Counted from the first letter of the stretch, positions 54,588 through 63,207 are shown. The stretch is 64,000 bases of DNA from Lachnoclostridium sp. UBA5725 (GCA_002419585.1 DIGJ01000002.1:124001-188000), one strand, 5' to 3'. Made by a program: numbers and translations. The notes: generated by a model from the sequence alone, not told the origin.

Positions 54588-55351
54588 TGGAAACGGCGAT
54601 TCATATTAATAACTTGGCTGTATATTACGGCGGAACTGCCGCTATAACGAACGTTTGTCTAGATGTTATCCAAGGGGAATTCTTAGGTATTATAGGACCA
54701 AACGGTGGAGGCAAGTCTACCTTGCTAAAAGCAATTTTAGGATTAATTCCAATTACAACAGGGAGCGTTCAAATATATGGTCATTTGCCTGGAAAGAACA
54801 GAAGTGCCGTGGGATATGTTCCGCAATTTGCAACAATGGATAGGCGTTTCCCGATTTCGGCAATGGAAGTAGTTTTAACTGGACGGTTGAAACAAGGCTT
54901 ATCATTGTTTGCAAAATATTCACATGAGGATAATGAAATTGCTTATGAACAACTAAGGCGTGTTGGAATAGAACATCTTGCAAAAAGACAGATATCGGAA
55001 TTATCTGGTGGCGAATTTCAGCGATTACTAATTGCTAGAGCATTAACCGTTCATCCTAAACTATTGCTTCTCGATGAGCCAACGGCAAGTGTTGATGTGA
55101 ATTCAAGAGAGCAAATATTTTCTATGCTTAAGGAATTAAATAAAGAAATGACAATCGTTCTTGTTACTCATGATCTTTTGGCTATTTCATCGGAGGTAAA
55201 AAAGCTGGCATGTCTGAACAAGAAATTAGTATATCATGGAGAGCCACAGCTTAATGAACATATTGTGAAGGAACTTTATGGCTGCCCGGTTGATTTGCTA
55301 GCACATGGAGTACCACATAGAGTGTTAAAAGAACATGAGGAGGATGCATAA
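54587..55351 (+). CDS. Zn/Mn ABC transporter ATPase (ZnuC type)
   Basis: It is 254 aa: Walker A GPNGGGKST, VPQFATMDRRFPISAMEVVLTGR, signature LSGGEFQRLLIARALT, Walker B LLLLDEPTASVD, VTHDLLAIS. The PQ-x(8)-FP-x-S block is typical of zinc and manganese importers. It sits between the binding protein and the permease. Confidence 0.93.
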   Translation: METAIHINNLAVYYGGTAAITNVCLDVIQGEFLGIIGPNGGGKSTLLKAILGLIPITTGSVQIYGHLPGKNRSAVGYVPQFATMDRRFPISAMEVVLTGRLKQGLSLFAKYSHEDNEIAYEQLRRVGIEHLAKRQISELSGGEFQRLLIARALTVHPKLLLLDEPTASVDVNSREQIFSMLKELNKEMTIVLVTHDLLAISSEVKKLACLNKKLVYHGEPQLNEHIVKELYGCPVDLLAHGVPHRVLKEHEEDA

Positions 55352-55352
55352 A

Positions 55353-56189
55353 ATGATTCGAGCTTTATTTGACTACCAATTTATGCAAAATGCATTGATT
55401 GCGAGCATATTAGCCAGTATTGTATGCGGAGTGATTGGAGTTATTGTAGTTGAAAAGAAACTGGTTATGATGAGTGGTGGAATTGCACATACTGCTTACG
55501 GAGGTGTTGGTCTTGGATACCTATTAGGGTTTGAACCAATTATTGGAGCGTTTTTATTCTCAGTTAGTGCTGCACTTGGAATAGGGGTTATAAAACGGAG
55601 AGGGGGAGTACAATCAGATGTAATTATCGGATTATTCTGGTCTGTTGGAATGGCACTTGGAATTGTATTTATTGCCCTTATGCCGGGATATCCTCCAGAT
55701 ATAAGTTCCTATCTTTTCGGGAATATATTATCTGTAACGAAGGCAGATATCTATCTTATGCTTATTTTAAGTTTTCTTGTGGTTTTCATAGTAATAGCTT
55801 TGTTTCATGCTTGGAAAGCATACCTGTTTGATGAAGAATTTGCTTCTATCATTGGTATAAAAACAGCATTTTTAGAATATTTACTATTAATCTTGGTGGC
55901 GATGACGGTAGTTGTGCTTATTCGGGTTGCAGGAATCATTTTGGTGCTGGCTTTATTAACGGCACCGTCAGCAATGGCTTCCTTATTTTCAAAAAGGCTT
56001 AAGAGTCGTATGATAGTTGCGGTAATCTTTGGCATGCTTTTTTGTATCAGCGGATTATGGATTTCATATAATTTAAATATTGCATCTGGGGCATGTATTG
56101 TTATTCTGTCAGTACTTTGTTATTTCATTACCTATATAATTTGTGTAGTTCGTATTATAATGAAAAGAAAAAGTATTGTAACAAAATAA
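55353..56189 (+). CDS. Zn/Mn ABC transporter permease (ZnuB type)
   Basis: It is 278 aa with about eight helices: ALIASILASIVCGVIGVIVVEKKLVMMSGGIAHTAYGGVGLGYLLG and LLILVAMTVVVLIRVAGIILVLALLTAPSAMA, both ABC-3 family blocks. GAGGAGG 9 bp before 55353 decides this start over the ATG at 55335. Confidence 0.93.
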   Translation: MIRALFDYQFMQNALIASILASIVCGVIGVIVVEKKLVMMSGGIAHTAYGGVGLGYLLGFEPIIGAFLFSVSAALGIGVIKRRGGVQSDVIIGLFWSVGMALGIVFIALMPGYPPDISSYLFGNILSVTKADIYLMLILSFLVVFIVIALFHAWKAYLFDEEFASIIGIKTAFLEYLLLILVAMTVVVLIRVAGIILVLALLTAPSAMASLFSKRLKSRMIVAVIFGMLFCISGLWISYNLNIASGACIVILSVLCYFITYIICVVRIIMKRKSIVTK

Positions 56190-56215
56190 ATTACTGGGTA
56201 GGAGGAACTAAAAGG

Positions 56216-56656
56216 TTGAAGAATCAAATGGAATGCGAAGAAAGATTAAAAAAAAGCGGATTAAAAACGACAAAAAGCCGAAAGGCTATTTTGGATATTC
56301 TGATAAGAAGCAATCAGCCAATGGCAGTGGAGCAGATTTTTCTTTTATTAAAGGAAAATCAAATCAATATTAATTTATCCACGGTTTATCGCACGTTAGA
56401 ATCATTAGAAAATAAAGATTTGGTTACTAAAATAAGTCTTATGGATGATGACAGGATGTTGTTTGAATACAACCAGTTGGGACACAGACATTATTTAGTT
56501 TGTGTTACCTGCAAAAAAATAATAACTGTACAGAACTGTCCACTTGGGTCATATGAAAGAGTACTGGAAAATGAAACTCGTTTTAATATCATAGGACATA
56601 AACTTTATTTGTATGGTTATTGTGAAAATTGCCAAAGAAGTAATGATGGCATTTAG
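56216..56656 (+). CDS. Fur-family metalloregulator (probably Zur)
   Basis: It is 146 aa. A winged helix (GLKTTKSRKAILDIL...VEQIFLLLKENQININLSTVYRTLESL) precedes the metal domain with HRHYLVCVTCKKII and GYCENCQ, the two structural CxxC pairs. Its place behind znuACB and ahead of a CobW/YcgQ-type pair favours zinc sensing. Probable TTG start at 56216 behind GGAGG; ATG 56228 is the alternative. Confidence 0.9.
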   Translation: MKNQMECEERLKKSGLKTTKSRKAILDILIRSNQPMAVEQIFLLLKENQININLSTVYRTLESLENKDLVTKISLMDDDRMLFEYNQLGHRHYLVCVTCKKIITVQNCPLGSYERVLENETRFNIIGHKLYLYGYCENCQRSNDGI

Positions 56657-56750
56657 ACACGATATATCCATTGTATTGGGGCATATCTGTAATTGGAGTG
56701 CATACAAATTGGCAGATTCTAGGGAATCTATTTGAATGATAGAGGTAATT

Positions 56751-58328
56751 ATGGCAACTTACATAGATATTATTACAGGATTTCTTGAAAGTGGAAAGAC
56801 TACGCTTATTAAAGAATTATTAGAAAACGACTATTTAAAAGAGTTTGATAAAATCCTTTTAATTATTTGCGAGGAGGGTTTTACTGAGTATGATGATGAG
56901 AAATTGCAAGAAATGCATATTAAACCATTAACGTTGGAAAATGAATCAGACCTAGAGGATAATCTGTTTCATTTAATTAAAGATAAATATCATCCGGATT
57001 ATATCATTGTGGAATACAATGGGACATGGAGTATTTCCGAAATGTTAAGATTGAAAATCCCTTTTGATTATAAATTTAGAAATATAGCTTTTGTAAGTGA
57101 TGCAGAAAATTTTAGATATCAACTAGACAATATGGTAACGGTAATGCAACCTCATATTTTAAATAGTGATATCGTTATATTTAATCGATTTGATAAATTT
57201 CATCAAGGAACACAAAAAAAACTATCTAAGGATATTAAAAATATTAATCCAAGAACCAAAGTGACATTTATAAATGATGTTGCAACAGATAAATTATTAA
57301 AAGAACGTTTTATGACATTTAATAATCCGGATAATACATATTTAAATGTTAAAACGAACTTAAAAGCAGTCTTCTTTTTAGTAGTGTGTCTTTCTTTACT
57401 TATAGTACTAGGATTACCTAATGCATATAATTATACACAGTCCATTGTAGCGGTGTTTTTAAGTATTCTGATGCAAGCGATCCCTTTTATTTTGTTAGGA
57501 GCATTTATTTCGGCAGGAATTCAGATATTCGCATCAACTGGATGGATAATGGAAAAAATATCAGAAGGAAAATGGTATTCTTTTGCAATTGCAGCAGTAG
57601 CAGGTTTTTTTATGCCGATATGTGATTGTGGAATGGTGCCGATTATATCTGGACTTTTAAAGAAAGATACGCCACTTCCACAAACCATAACTTTTTGGTT
57701 ATCATCATCAGCAGTTAGCCCTGTTGTTATTATTTCGATGCTCTATGCATTTCCAGAGCAGCCGTATCTAGCTGTTGTAAGAATAATATCCGGTTTGTGT
57801 ATAGGAATTATTGCAGGGGTGGTCTTGAAAATAATAAAACTTGAAACGAAAGATGTCATAAGGGGGAATAGAAGAGTTTTAAACATTGGAAAAGATGTTT
57901 TAGAATTAAAGAATCAGGGAGCAAAAGGAAAAGTAGAAGCAGTTTTTGCTGGAGCTTTAGTTGAATTTTTCAGAGTTGCAGAATATGTAATTGTTGGAGC
58001 GTGTATTTCATCTGTTTTGCAAACGGTTATGCCACAGACAATAAAAAGTATGATTGGTAATAATATTTTAATTCAGTTTGCAGTGATGGTTATAGCAGCA
58101 ATGCTCATGTCTACCTGTTCGACTTCGAATGCCTTTATTGGTAGAAGTTTTTCTAATAATATCTCAACCGTTCCGATAGTATCATTTATTGTAATGGGTC
58201 CAATGCTTGATCTGAAGAATATAGTAATGCTTTCTGAAATTTTAAAGAAAAAATTTCTAGTAATGCTTGCTATGCTTGTGATTATAGAAAGTGCTATTGT
58301 GTTCGGTACGTTATCATTGTTTATGTAA
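56751..58328 (+). CDS. Fusion of a CobW-like (COG0523) GTPase domain and a YcgR/ArsP-type permease
   Basis: It is 525 aa. Residues 1-190 are a COG0523-like metallochaperone GTPase (Walker A GFLESGKTT, EYNGTWS, FNRFDKF for the base motif). After one helix (about 205-225), a DUF318/ArsP_1-type permease follows (MQAIPFILLGAFISAGIQIF; PICDCGMVPIISGLLKK; SSSAVSPVV; MSTCSTSNAFIGRSF). The GTPase lacks the COG0523 C-terminal domain and the usual CxCC motif. It lies in the zinc island and probably moves or allocates zinc under limitation. Confidence 0.88.
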   Translation: MATYIDIITGFLESGKTTLIKELLENDYLKEFDKILLIICEEGFTEYDDEKLQEMHIKPLTLENESDLEDNLFHLIKDKYHPDYIIVEYNGTWSISEMLRLKIPFDYKFRNIAFVSDAENFRYQLDNMVTVMQPHILNSDIVIFNRFDKFHQGTQKKLSKDIKNINPRTKVTFINDVATDKLLKERFMTFNNPDNTYLNVKTNLKAVFFLVVCLSLLIVLGLPNAYNYTQSIVAVFLSILMQAIPFILLGAFISAGIQIFASTGWIMEKISEGKWYSFAIAAVAGFFMPICDCGMVPIISGLLKKDTPLPQTITFWLSSSAVSPVVIISMLYAFPEQPYLAVVRIISGLCIGIIAGVVLKIIKLETKDVIRGNRRVLNIGKDVLELKNQGAKGKVEAVFAGALVEFFRVAEYVIVGACISSVLQTVMPQTIKSMIGNNILIQFAVMVIAAMLMSTCSTSNAFIGRSFSNNISTVPIVSFIVMGPMLDLKNIVMLSEILKKKFLVMLAMLVIIESAIVFGTLSLFM

Positions 58329-58339
58329 GGAGGCAGAGA

Positions 58340-59227
58340 ATGGGTAGAAAAAAGAATATAGAAGCAATTGTTCAAATATTGATATTGATTGCTATTTCCT
58401 GCTTGCTAATTGATGCAATGATCAGCAAAAAAGTAAATTATTATGTTCACCCTAGATTTTATCTAGGAATATGGATTTCAATTGTAATATTAATATTATT
58501 TGCAATCAGTCTGATATCGAAAGTTAAAAAAGCCAGGCATAATGTCAATGTTAGGCATTATATGATATTCGCAATTCCGCTGGTAGCAGCACTTTTATTT
58601 CCTGCAACGGGTGTAAATAGCAAGGATATGACCTTAAAAAACAGTGATATTACAGCATTGAACAGTGAAGAAAATATAGATAACAAGACAGATACAGCTT
58701 CTACGGATTCAAAGATATATAACGAGGAAAATGTAATAAATGAAGAAGCTTCAACGGCCGAGGCTGATGAAACTGATTCAACACAGGAGATACAGGATGC
58801 TAATACCCCAGAGGAAGAAACAAGTGATATCTCTGAAAAATATACGCAATACGAAAAAAATGGAGTAATGGTTATTAACGACGACATATTTGCGGAGTGG
58901 TATAACGATGTTTATGACCACCTTGATTCTTTTAAAGGGAAGAAGTGTAAATATCTTGCACAGGTTTATTCGATGGATGATTTTAAAGAAAACCAATTTT
59001 TAGCAGGACGATATTTTATGGTATGTTGTGCGGCTGATTTAGTCGGTTATGGAATTACATGTGAAACTGATATAAGAAATGAATTAAAGGATGAGGAATG
59101 GATTACGGTTGAAGGAACAATAAATGAATATCAATATAATGGTTATATGGTACCGTTGCTTACAGATGTTACGATAACTAAGGAAGAGGCGCCAGATGTT
59201 ACGTATATTTATTATAATAATTACTGA
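58340..59227 (+). CDS. YcgQ-like protein (TIGR03943 family)
   Basis: It is 295 aa. Two to three N-terminal helices (about 10-95), a Glu/Ser/Thr/Asn-rich linker (about 95-165), then a soluble domain with YFMVCCAADLVGYGI. In Bacillus the pair YcgR (permease) and YcgQ is encoded together and Zur-controlled; here the fused permease lies 11 bp upstream, keeping that pairing. Confidence 0.88.
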   Translation: MGRKKNIEAIVQILILIAISCLLIDAMISKKVNYYVHPRFYLGIWISIVILILFAISLISKVKKARHNVNVRHYMIFAIPLVAALLFPATGVNSKDMTLKNSDITALNSEENIDNKTDTASTDSKIYNEENVINEEASTAEADETDSTQEIQDANTPEEETSDISEKYTQYEKNGVMVINDDIFAEWYNDVYDHLDSFKGKKCKYLAQVYSMDDFKENQFLAGRYFMVCCAADLVGYGITCETDIRNELKDEEWITVEGTINEYQYNGYMVPLLTDVTITKEEAPDVTYIYYNNY

Positions 59228-59233
59228 TAAAGT

Positions 59234-59350
59234 GAATATGCCAGAGCATTCTGCCATGAACTAGATCATCTTGATGGAATTTTATTTGTTGATAAAATAG
59301 TTCCAGATAATATAACAAGAAAAATTGAAGAAAACAGGGAACCATTTTAG
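59234..59350 (+). pseudogene. 3' remnant of a peptide deformylase gene
   Basis: A frame without a start encodes ARAFCHELDHLDGILFVDKI and runs to TAG 59350. HExDHLDG is the metal-binding motif III of peptide deformylase, so only the last 38 codons of a def-type gene survive. Confidence 0.8.
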
Positions 59351-59548
59351 GATTATAGTTATGAGTTTATTGACATTTATAATAAATCAGATATTATAAT
59401 AAGTAAGGGACAGGAAAATTACGAAGCGCTATTAGAAGAAAAGGGAACTAAATTTCCTCTCTTAAAAGCAAAATTTCCCATGATATTACGTAAATTAAAT
59501 GTCAATTTGAATGAATATGTACTTGAATATGGCGGAATAAAACAATAG
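59351..59548 (+). pseudogene. 3' remnant of a DUF89-family gene
   Basis: Continuing in the same frame after the stop at 59350 are 65 codons reading IIISKGQENYEALLEE and FPLLKAKFPMILRKLNV, ending at TAG 59548. SKGQ-N-E-L and LLKAK match the C-terminus of DUF89 (metal-dependent phosphatase) proteins. No 5' part or start exists. Confidence 0.65.
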
Positions 59549-59566
59549 AAATAGTAAGGAGAAAAC

Positions 59567-60043
59567 ATGGCAAGACCAACAAAATGGAGAAAAATTGAAC
59601 ATATACCAGCGATACCTTATTTCGTACCATCTGAAACAGATGTTGCCGAATTACCAGAAAATATTCTAAAATTGGAAGAATTAGAAGCAATTCGACTGAA
59701 AGATTTAGAAGGATTAGAACAAGGCGAATGTGCGGAACGAATGGAAGTATCGAGACCTACATTTCAGCGTATTTTATTATCTGCAAGAGAAAAAGTAGCA
59801 GATAGTTTAATTAATGGAAAGATGATACGCATAGAGGGAGGTAACTTTACCCGTAATATCTGTCCAATCCGGTGCAAAGACTGTGGAAAGGAATGGAAAG
59901 AAAGCTTTGAAAATCTTGAAACGATTAAGAGTGGTAAGTATACATGCCCAGATTGTGGTTCTGTTAATGTAATATGTGAGGATAATTGCAAGGACAAGTT
60001 TTGCCACAAGAATTGTTGGCGCCATAGAGGTATGGATTTTTAA
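59567..60043 (+). CDS. DUF134 helix-turn-helix protein
   Basis: It is 158 aa. MARPTKWRKIEHIP...FVPSE, LEELEAIRLKDLEGLEQGECAERMEVSRPTFQRILLSAREKVADSLINGKMIRIEGG is the DUF134 core with a sigma-like helix-turn-helix. The C-terminus adds Cys ligands (CPIRCKDCGKEW, CPDCGSVNVICEDNCKDKFCHKNC) for zinc or a cluster. DUF134 genes usually sit beside NifX/ORP and MinD ATPase genes, as here, and it is a candidate regulator of the operator family. Confidence 0.92.
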   Translation: MARPTKWRKIEHIPAIPYFVPSETDVAELPENILKLEELEAIRLKDLEGLEQGECAERMEVSRPTFQRILLSAREKVADSLINGKMIRIEGGNFTRNICPIRCKDCGKEWKESFENLETIKSGKYTCPDCGSVNVICEDNCKDKFCHKNCWRHRGMDF

Positions 60044-60072
60044 GGTAAAGTAAAATAAATGTGAAGAATGTG

Positions 60073-60124
60073 GTGTTATAAAATCAATGCGTAAAAAGTA
60101 TTGAATTTATAACACTTTTGTTTT
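60073..60124 (+). terminator. Terminator after the DUF134 gene
   Basis: GTGTTATAAAATCAATGC pairs with GTATTGAATTTATAACAC (two imperfect pairs), followed by TTTTGTTTT. Confidence 0.88.
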
Positions 60125-60144
60125 GGAACATATTAATTGCGATA

Positions 60145-60197
60145 TTGACATATGCCCAAAATTGCATTAAAATGTTTATGAGCATAAGACCAAAATT
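60145..60197 (+). promoter_or_regulatory. Two-operator promoter before the metallo-beta-lactamase-fold gene
   Basis: TTGACATATGCCCAAAAT (60145-60162), TAAAAT at 60168 (17 bp spacing), then TTATGAGCATAAGACCAAAA (60177-60196). The stretch is nearly identical to that at 61229. The leader 60198-60333 holds no supportable gene. Confidence 0.8.
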
Positions 60198-60333
60198 ATA
60201 TGTAGATAGTGTGGAAATGCAAGATATAAAATAGCGGATTTACTGGTAAATGGTAATGCCTTGAAAATCGAAGGTGGAAGTTATCGGATTGAGTAAAAAA
60301 CAAGTGCCTATAGCATTGAGTGAGGAAAAACTA

Positions 60334-61170
60334 ATGGAACTAAAGATAACAACTTTAATTGAAAATAATTCGGATGACAAGCGTCAGTTATTATATGAAC
60401 ACGGACTATCTTTATATATAGAGACTGATGGAAAGAATATTTTATTTGATACTGGAGAAAGTGGAGATTTTATAAAAAATGCGAAGTATCTTAATAAAAA
60501 TTTAAGCAAATTAGATTATTGTATTATAAGTCATGGTCATTATGATCACAGTGGCGGTTTTGAAAAACTTGTAAGTGAAGTTGATGAATTTCCACCATTA
60601 ATTGTAGGAGAAGAGTTCTTTAAGCCTAAATATAAAAAAGTAGACACTCCGGGATATAAATTTAATGGGAATTCATTTGATGAAGGATTTATAGTAAAAA
60701 AACAGATTTCTTTAAGAAAAGTAAAACAAGATATGATATATTTGACGGATAATATTATCGTTTTTCATCATTTTTTTAGATATACAGAGTATGAAAAAAG
60801 AAACAATAGATTTTTCATAAAAGAAAATACTGAATATAGTCCTGACAATTTTGATGATGAAATTTCAATGGGAATTAAAACGGAAAAAGGATTGGTTGTA
60901 ATTGTTGGTTGTTCTCATGCTGGTATCGTTAATATATTAAAAACAATCTCTGAAAGAATTGATATCCCAATATATGCAGTGATTGGCGGGACCCATTTGA
61001 TTGAAGCTGATGAAGTTAGAATGAAAAAAACAATTGATGCTTTTAAAAAAATGAAAATACAGTTAGTTGCAGTGTCACATTGTACCGGTGAAGAAGGAAT
61101 TCGTCTTATTAGTCAAGAGATGAAAGAACAATTTCTTTTTAACAATACGGGAAAAATAATAGAGATTTAA
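60334..61170 (+). CDS. Metallo-beta-lactamase-fold hydrolase
   Basis: It is 278 aa with all ligand motifs: HGHYDHSGG, GCSHAGIVN, an Asp/His set and a final VSHCTGEEG. The layout (DTGESGDFIKNAKYL..., VIGGTHL) resembles the subgroup containing the methanopterin-pathway enzyme annotated as dihydropterin-ribofuranosyl-aminobenzene phosphate synthase-like; the substrate is unknown. The ATG at 60334 follows GAGG by 8 bp; an in-frame GTG at 60274 is an alternative. Confidence 0.88.
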   Translation: MELKITTLIENNSDDKRQLLYEHGLSLYIETDGKNILFDTGESGDFIKNAKYLNKNLSKLDYCIISHGHYDHSGGFEKLVSEVDEFPPLIVGEEFFKPKYKKVDTPGYKFNGNSFDEGFIVKKQISLRKVKQDMIYLTDNIIVFHHFFRYTEYEKRNNRFFIKENTEYSPDNFDDEISMGIKTEKGLVVIVGCSHAGIVNILKTISERIDIPIYAVIGGTHLIEADEVRMKKTIDAFKKMKIQLVAVSHCTGEEGIRLISQEMKEQFLFNNTGKIIEI

Positions 61171-61228
61171 CATTGAAATAGTGCTTACTGGGACAGGCCA
61201 CTTTATTTGTTAATGGATTTATACAATA

Positions 61229-61280
61229 TTGACATATGCCCAAAATTGCATTAAAATATCAATGAGCATAAGACCAAAAT
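61229..61280 (+). promoter_or_regulatory. Two-operator promoter before the flavin reductase/Mrp operon
   Basis: TTGACATATGCCCAAAAT (61229-61246), TAAAAT at 61252 (17 bp spacing), then ATGAGCATAAGACCAAAAT (61262-61280). It is nearly base-for-base the same as the promoter at 60145. Confidence 0.8.
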
Positions 61281-61344
61281 ATACAATTTTGGCAAGCAAA
61301 TTATTGAAGTTAAATTTAATGATTAGAAGTGAGGAGTAAGTATA

Positions 61345-61836
61345 ATGCAAAAGAAGGAAGCGAATAAGAAAGGTGCATTACAACCAGCACCAAAAGTTTT
61401 GGTATCATGTCGTGGATTAGATGGAGAAGATAATGCTCTGGCAGTAGGATATTGTGGTAATTGTAGTTATGATCCTCCTATGGTCATGGTTGGAATTGTG
61501 CCTACAAGATATTCCTATCAGATGATTAAGGAATCGGGCTGCTTTGTTGTAAATATAGCAGATAAAAATTATCAGGAAACTTTTGATTATTTGGGTAAAA
61601 TAAGCAAAAAAGATTCTGATAAATTGAAAGATATGAATGTTAAATTAGAAGAAGGCAAAGCTGTAAATGCACCTATTTTAGCAGATTGTCCTGTTAATAT
61701 TGAATGTACGGTTGTGGATTCTATTATGACAGGTTCACATGAGATGTTTATTGGTAAAATCGAGCATGTTCATGCAGATGAAAAGTTAGTCAATGAAGAA
61801 GGTAATATTGATTTTTCACGGATTAACTTCATTTAA
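61345..61836 (+). CDS. Flavin reductase-like (FMN-binding) protein
   Basis: It is 163 aa of the flavin reductase domain family: PKVLVSCRGLDGEDNALAVGYCGNCSYDPPMVMVGIVPTRYSYQMIKESGCFVVNIA and MFIGKIEHVHADE. These proteins bind FMN and serve as electron carriers or reductases in anaerobes. It is first in an operon with the Mrp ATPase, perhaps supplying electrons for cluster building. Confidence 0.9.
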   Translation: MQKKEANKKGALQPAPKVLVSCRGLDGEDNALAVGYCGNCSYDPPMVMVGIVPTRYSYQMIKESGCFVVNIADKNYQETFDYLGKISKKDSDKLKDMNVKLEEGKAVNAPILADCPVNIECTVVDSIMTGSHEMFIGKIEHVHADEKLVNEEGNIDFSRINFI

Positions 61837-61865
61837 TAAAATTATAACAGATTGGAGCGTTAAAA

Positions 61866-62714
61866 ATGGAAAAAAAAGAAAAAGGTTGTTCTGATAGTGA
61901 ATGTACAAAAGAATGCTGTGAAGGATGCGAACATAGTAAACAAAGCTTGTTGGAGGAATTAAACCCATATAGTTCCGTTAAAAATGTGATTGGAGTTGTG
62001 AGTGGCAAAGGGGGTGTAGGTAAATCTTTTGTTACCGCTATGTTAGCTGTATTATTGAATCGAAAAGGTTATAAGGTAGGAATATTAGATGCAGATGTTA
62101 CAGGGCCATCGATTCCTAAAATGTTTGGAATTACTAGAAAGGCACAAGGCAACGAACTTGGGATTATACCTGAAAAAACCCATAACGATATTAAGATTAT
62201 GTCAGTTAATTTATTATTAGAAGAAGAGGATGCACCTGTTATCTGGAGAGGACCTATACTGGCAGGTACAGTAAAACAATTTTGGACCGATGTTCTTTGG
62301 GAAGATTTAGATTATATGCTTATTGATATGCCACCAGGAACAGGAGATGTTCCATTGACTGTATTTCAATCCATTCCTTTAGATGGGATTGTAATCGTGT
62401 CATCACCACAAGATCTTGTTTCGATGATTGTGAAAAAAGCTTATAATATGGCGGTGCAAATGGATATTCCTATTTTGGGATTAGTTGAAAATATGAGTTA
62501 TGTAAAATGTCCTGATTGTGGAAAAGAAATAAATTTGTTTGGTGAAAGCAAATTAGCTGAAATTTCAAATGAAATAGGCGTTGATATATTAGGAAGAATT
62601 CCAATTGATCCAGTCATTGCTAAATTAGTGGATGAGGGAAATTTTGAGAGATTTTCATGCGATTATTTAGTTGATGCGGCAGAAAAGATTGATAGTATCT
62701 GTACTAATAAGTAG
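61866..62714 (+). CDS. Mrp/NBP35-family Fe-S carrier ATPase
   Basis: It is 282 aa. A Cys-rich N-terminus (CSDSECTKECCEGCEHS) precedes the deviant Walker A SGKGGVGKS, DADVTGPSIPKMFG, DMPPGTGDVPLTV and the C-terminal cluster motif CPDC. Mrp proteins hold and transfer [4Fe-4S] clusters; in Desulfovibrio an Mrp gene belongs to the ORP locus. GGAG upstream. Confidence 0.93.
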   Translation: MEKKEKGCSDSECTKECCEGCEHSKQSLLEELNPYSSVKNVIGVVSGKGGVGKSFVTAMLAVLLNRKGYKVGILDADVTGPSIPKMFGITRKAQGNELGIIPEKTHNDIKIMSVNLLLEEEDAPVIWRGPILAGTVKQFWTDVLWEDLDYMLIDMPPGTGDVPLTVFQSIPLDGIVIVSSPQDLVSMIVKKAYNMAVQMDIPILGLVENMSYVKCPDCGKEINLFGESKLAEISNEIGVDILGRIPIDPVIAKLVDEGNFERFSCDYLVDAAEKIDSICTNK

Positions 62715-62769
62715 CATTAAGAGATTTAACATAATAATACAAGAGGATAAGAGTAATTAGGATATAATG

Positions 62770-62825
62770 AAAACCTCCAGCTATCAAATAATATCATGAC
62801 GATATTTGATAGCTGGAGGTTTTTC
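62770..62825 (+). terminator. Strong terminator between convergent Mrp and NifX genes
   Basis: AAACCTCCAGCTATCAAATA pairs with TATTTGATAGCTGGAGGTTT around a 12-base loop and is followed by T residues; the complementary strand also ends in a short T run, so it may serve both directions. Confidence 0.93.
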
Positions 62826-62850
62826 GTTATTATTAATTGGTAAATCAAAA

Positions 62851-63207
62851 TTAGTGTTGGCATCCATGCTCATGCTCGTGGCAAGAGTCCCCTGAATCCG
62901 TTAGTGTTCCAGCAAGCCATGCTAGAGCAACGTCCTTTACGGAACCTGAGCAACCGCGAACTACTTCTATACCTGCGTTGTTTAACACATTTACAGCACC
63001 GTCACCCATGTTGCCAGCAAGCATAATTGTTACACCCATTTCGGCTAGCACAGACGCGATATTCGATTTGCATCCACAACCTGCAGGTGATGGAACAATT
63101 TCCTGGTCTAGTAATGCTGAATCGTTTGCTGTAAAAACAGTGAAATATTCGCAATGGCCAAAATGGCTATCAATGAGATCATTGCATGATGGTAATGCTA
63201 TTTTCAT
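62851..63207 (-). CDS. NifX/ORP-like protein with His-rich tail
   Basis: It is 118 aa: MKIALPSCNDLIDSHFGHCEYFTVF, CGCKSNIASVLAEMGVTIMLAGNMGDGAVNVLNNAGIEVVRGCSGSVKDVALAWLAGTL, ending SCHEHEHGCQH. It is the third NifX/ORP-type copy in the window; the SHFGHCEYF block and metal-binding tail resemble the protein at 52839. AAAGGAG supports the ATG at 63207 rather than the longer frame to 63300. It is convergent with the Mrp operon. Confidence 0.9.
   Translation of the reverse strand: MKIALPSCNDLIDSHFGHCEYFTVFTANDSALLDQEIVPSPAGCGCKSNIASVLAEMGVTIMLAGNMGDGAVNVLNNAGIEVVRGCSGSVKDVALAWLAGTLTDSGDSCHEHEHGCQH

Noticed and set aside
60179..60235. Short frame ATG AGC ATA AGA CCA AAA..., also at 61263
   Set aside because: It coincides with the second operator half-site and start-site region, has no ribosome binding site, and the third copy at 50459 is not open.
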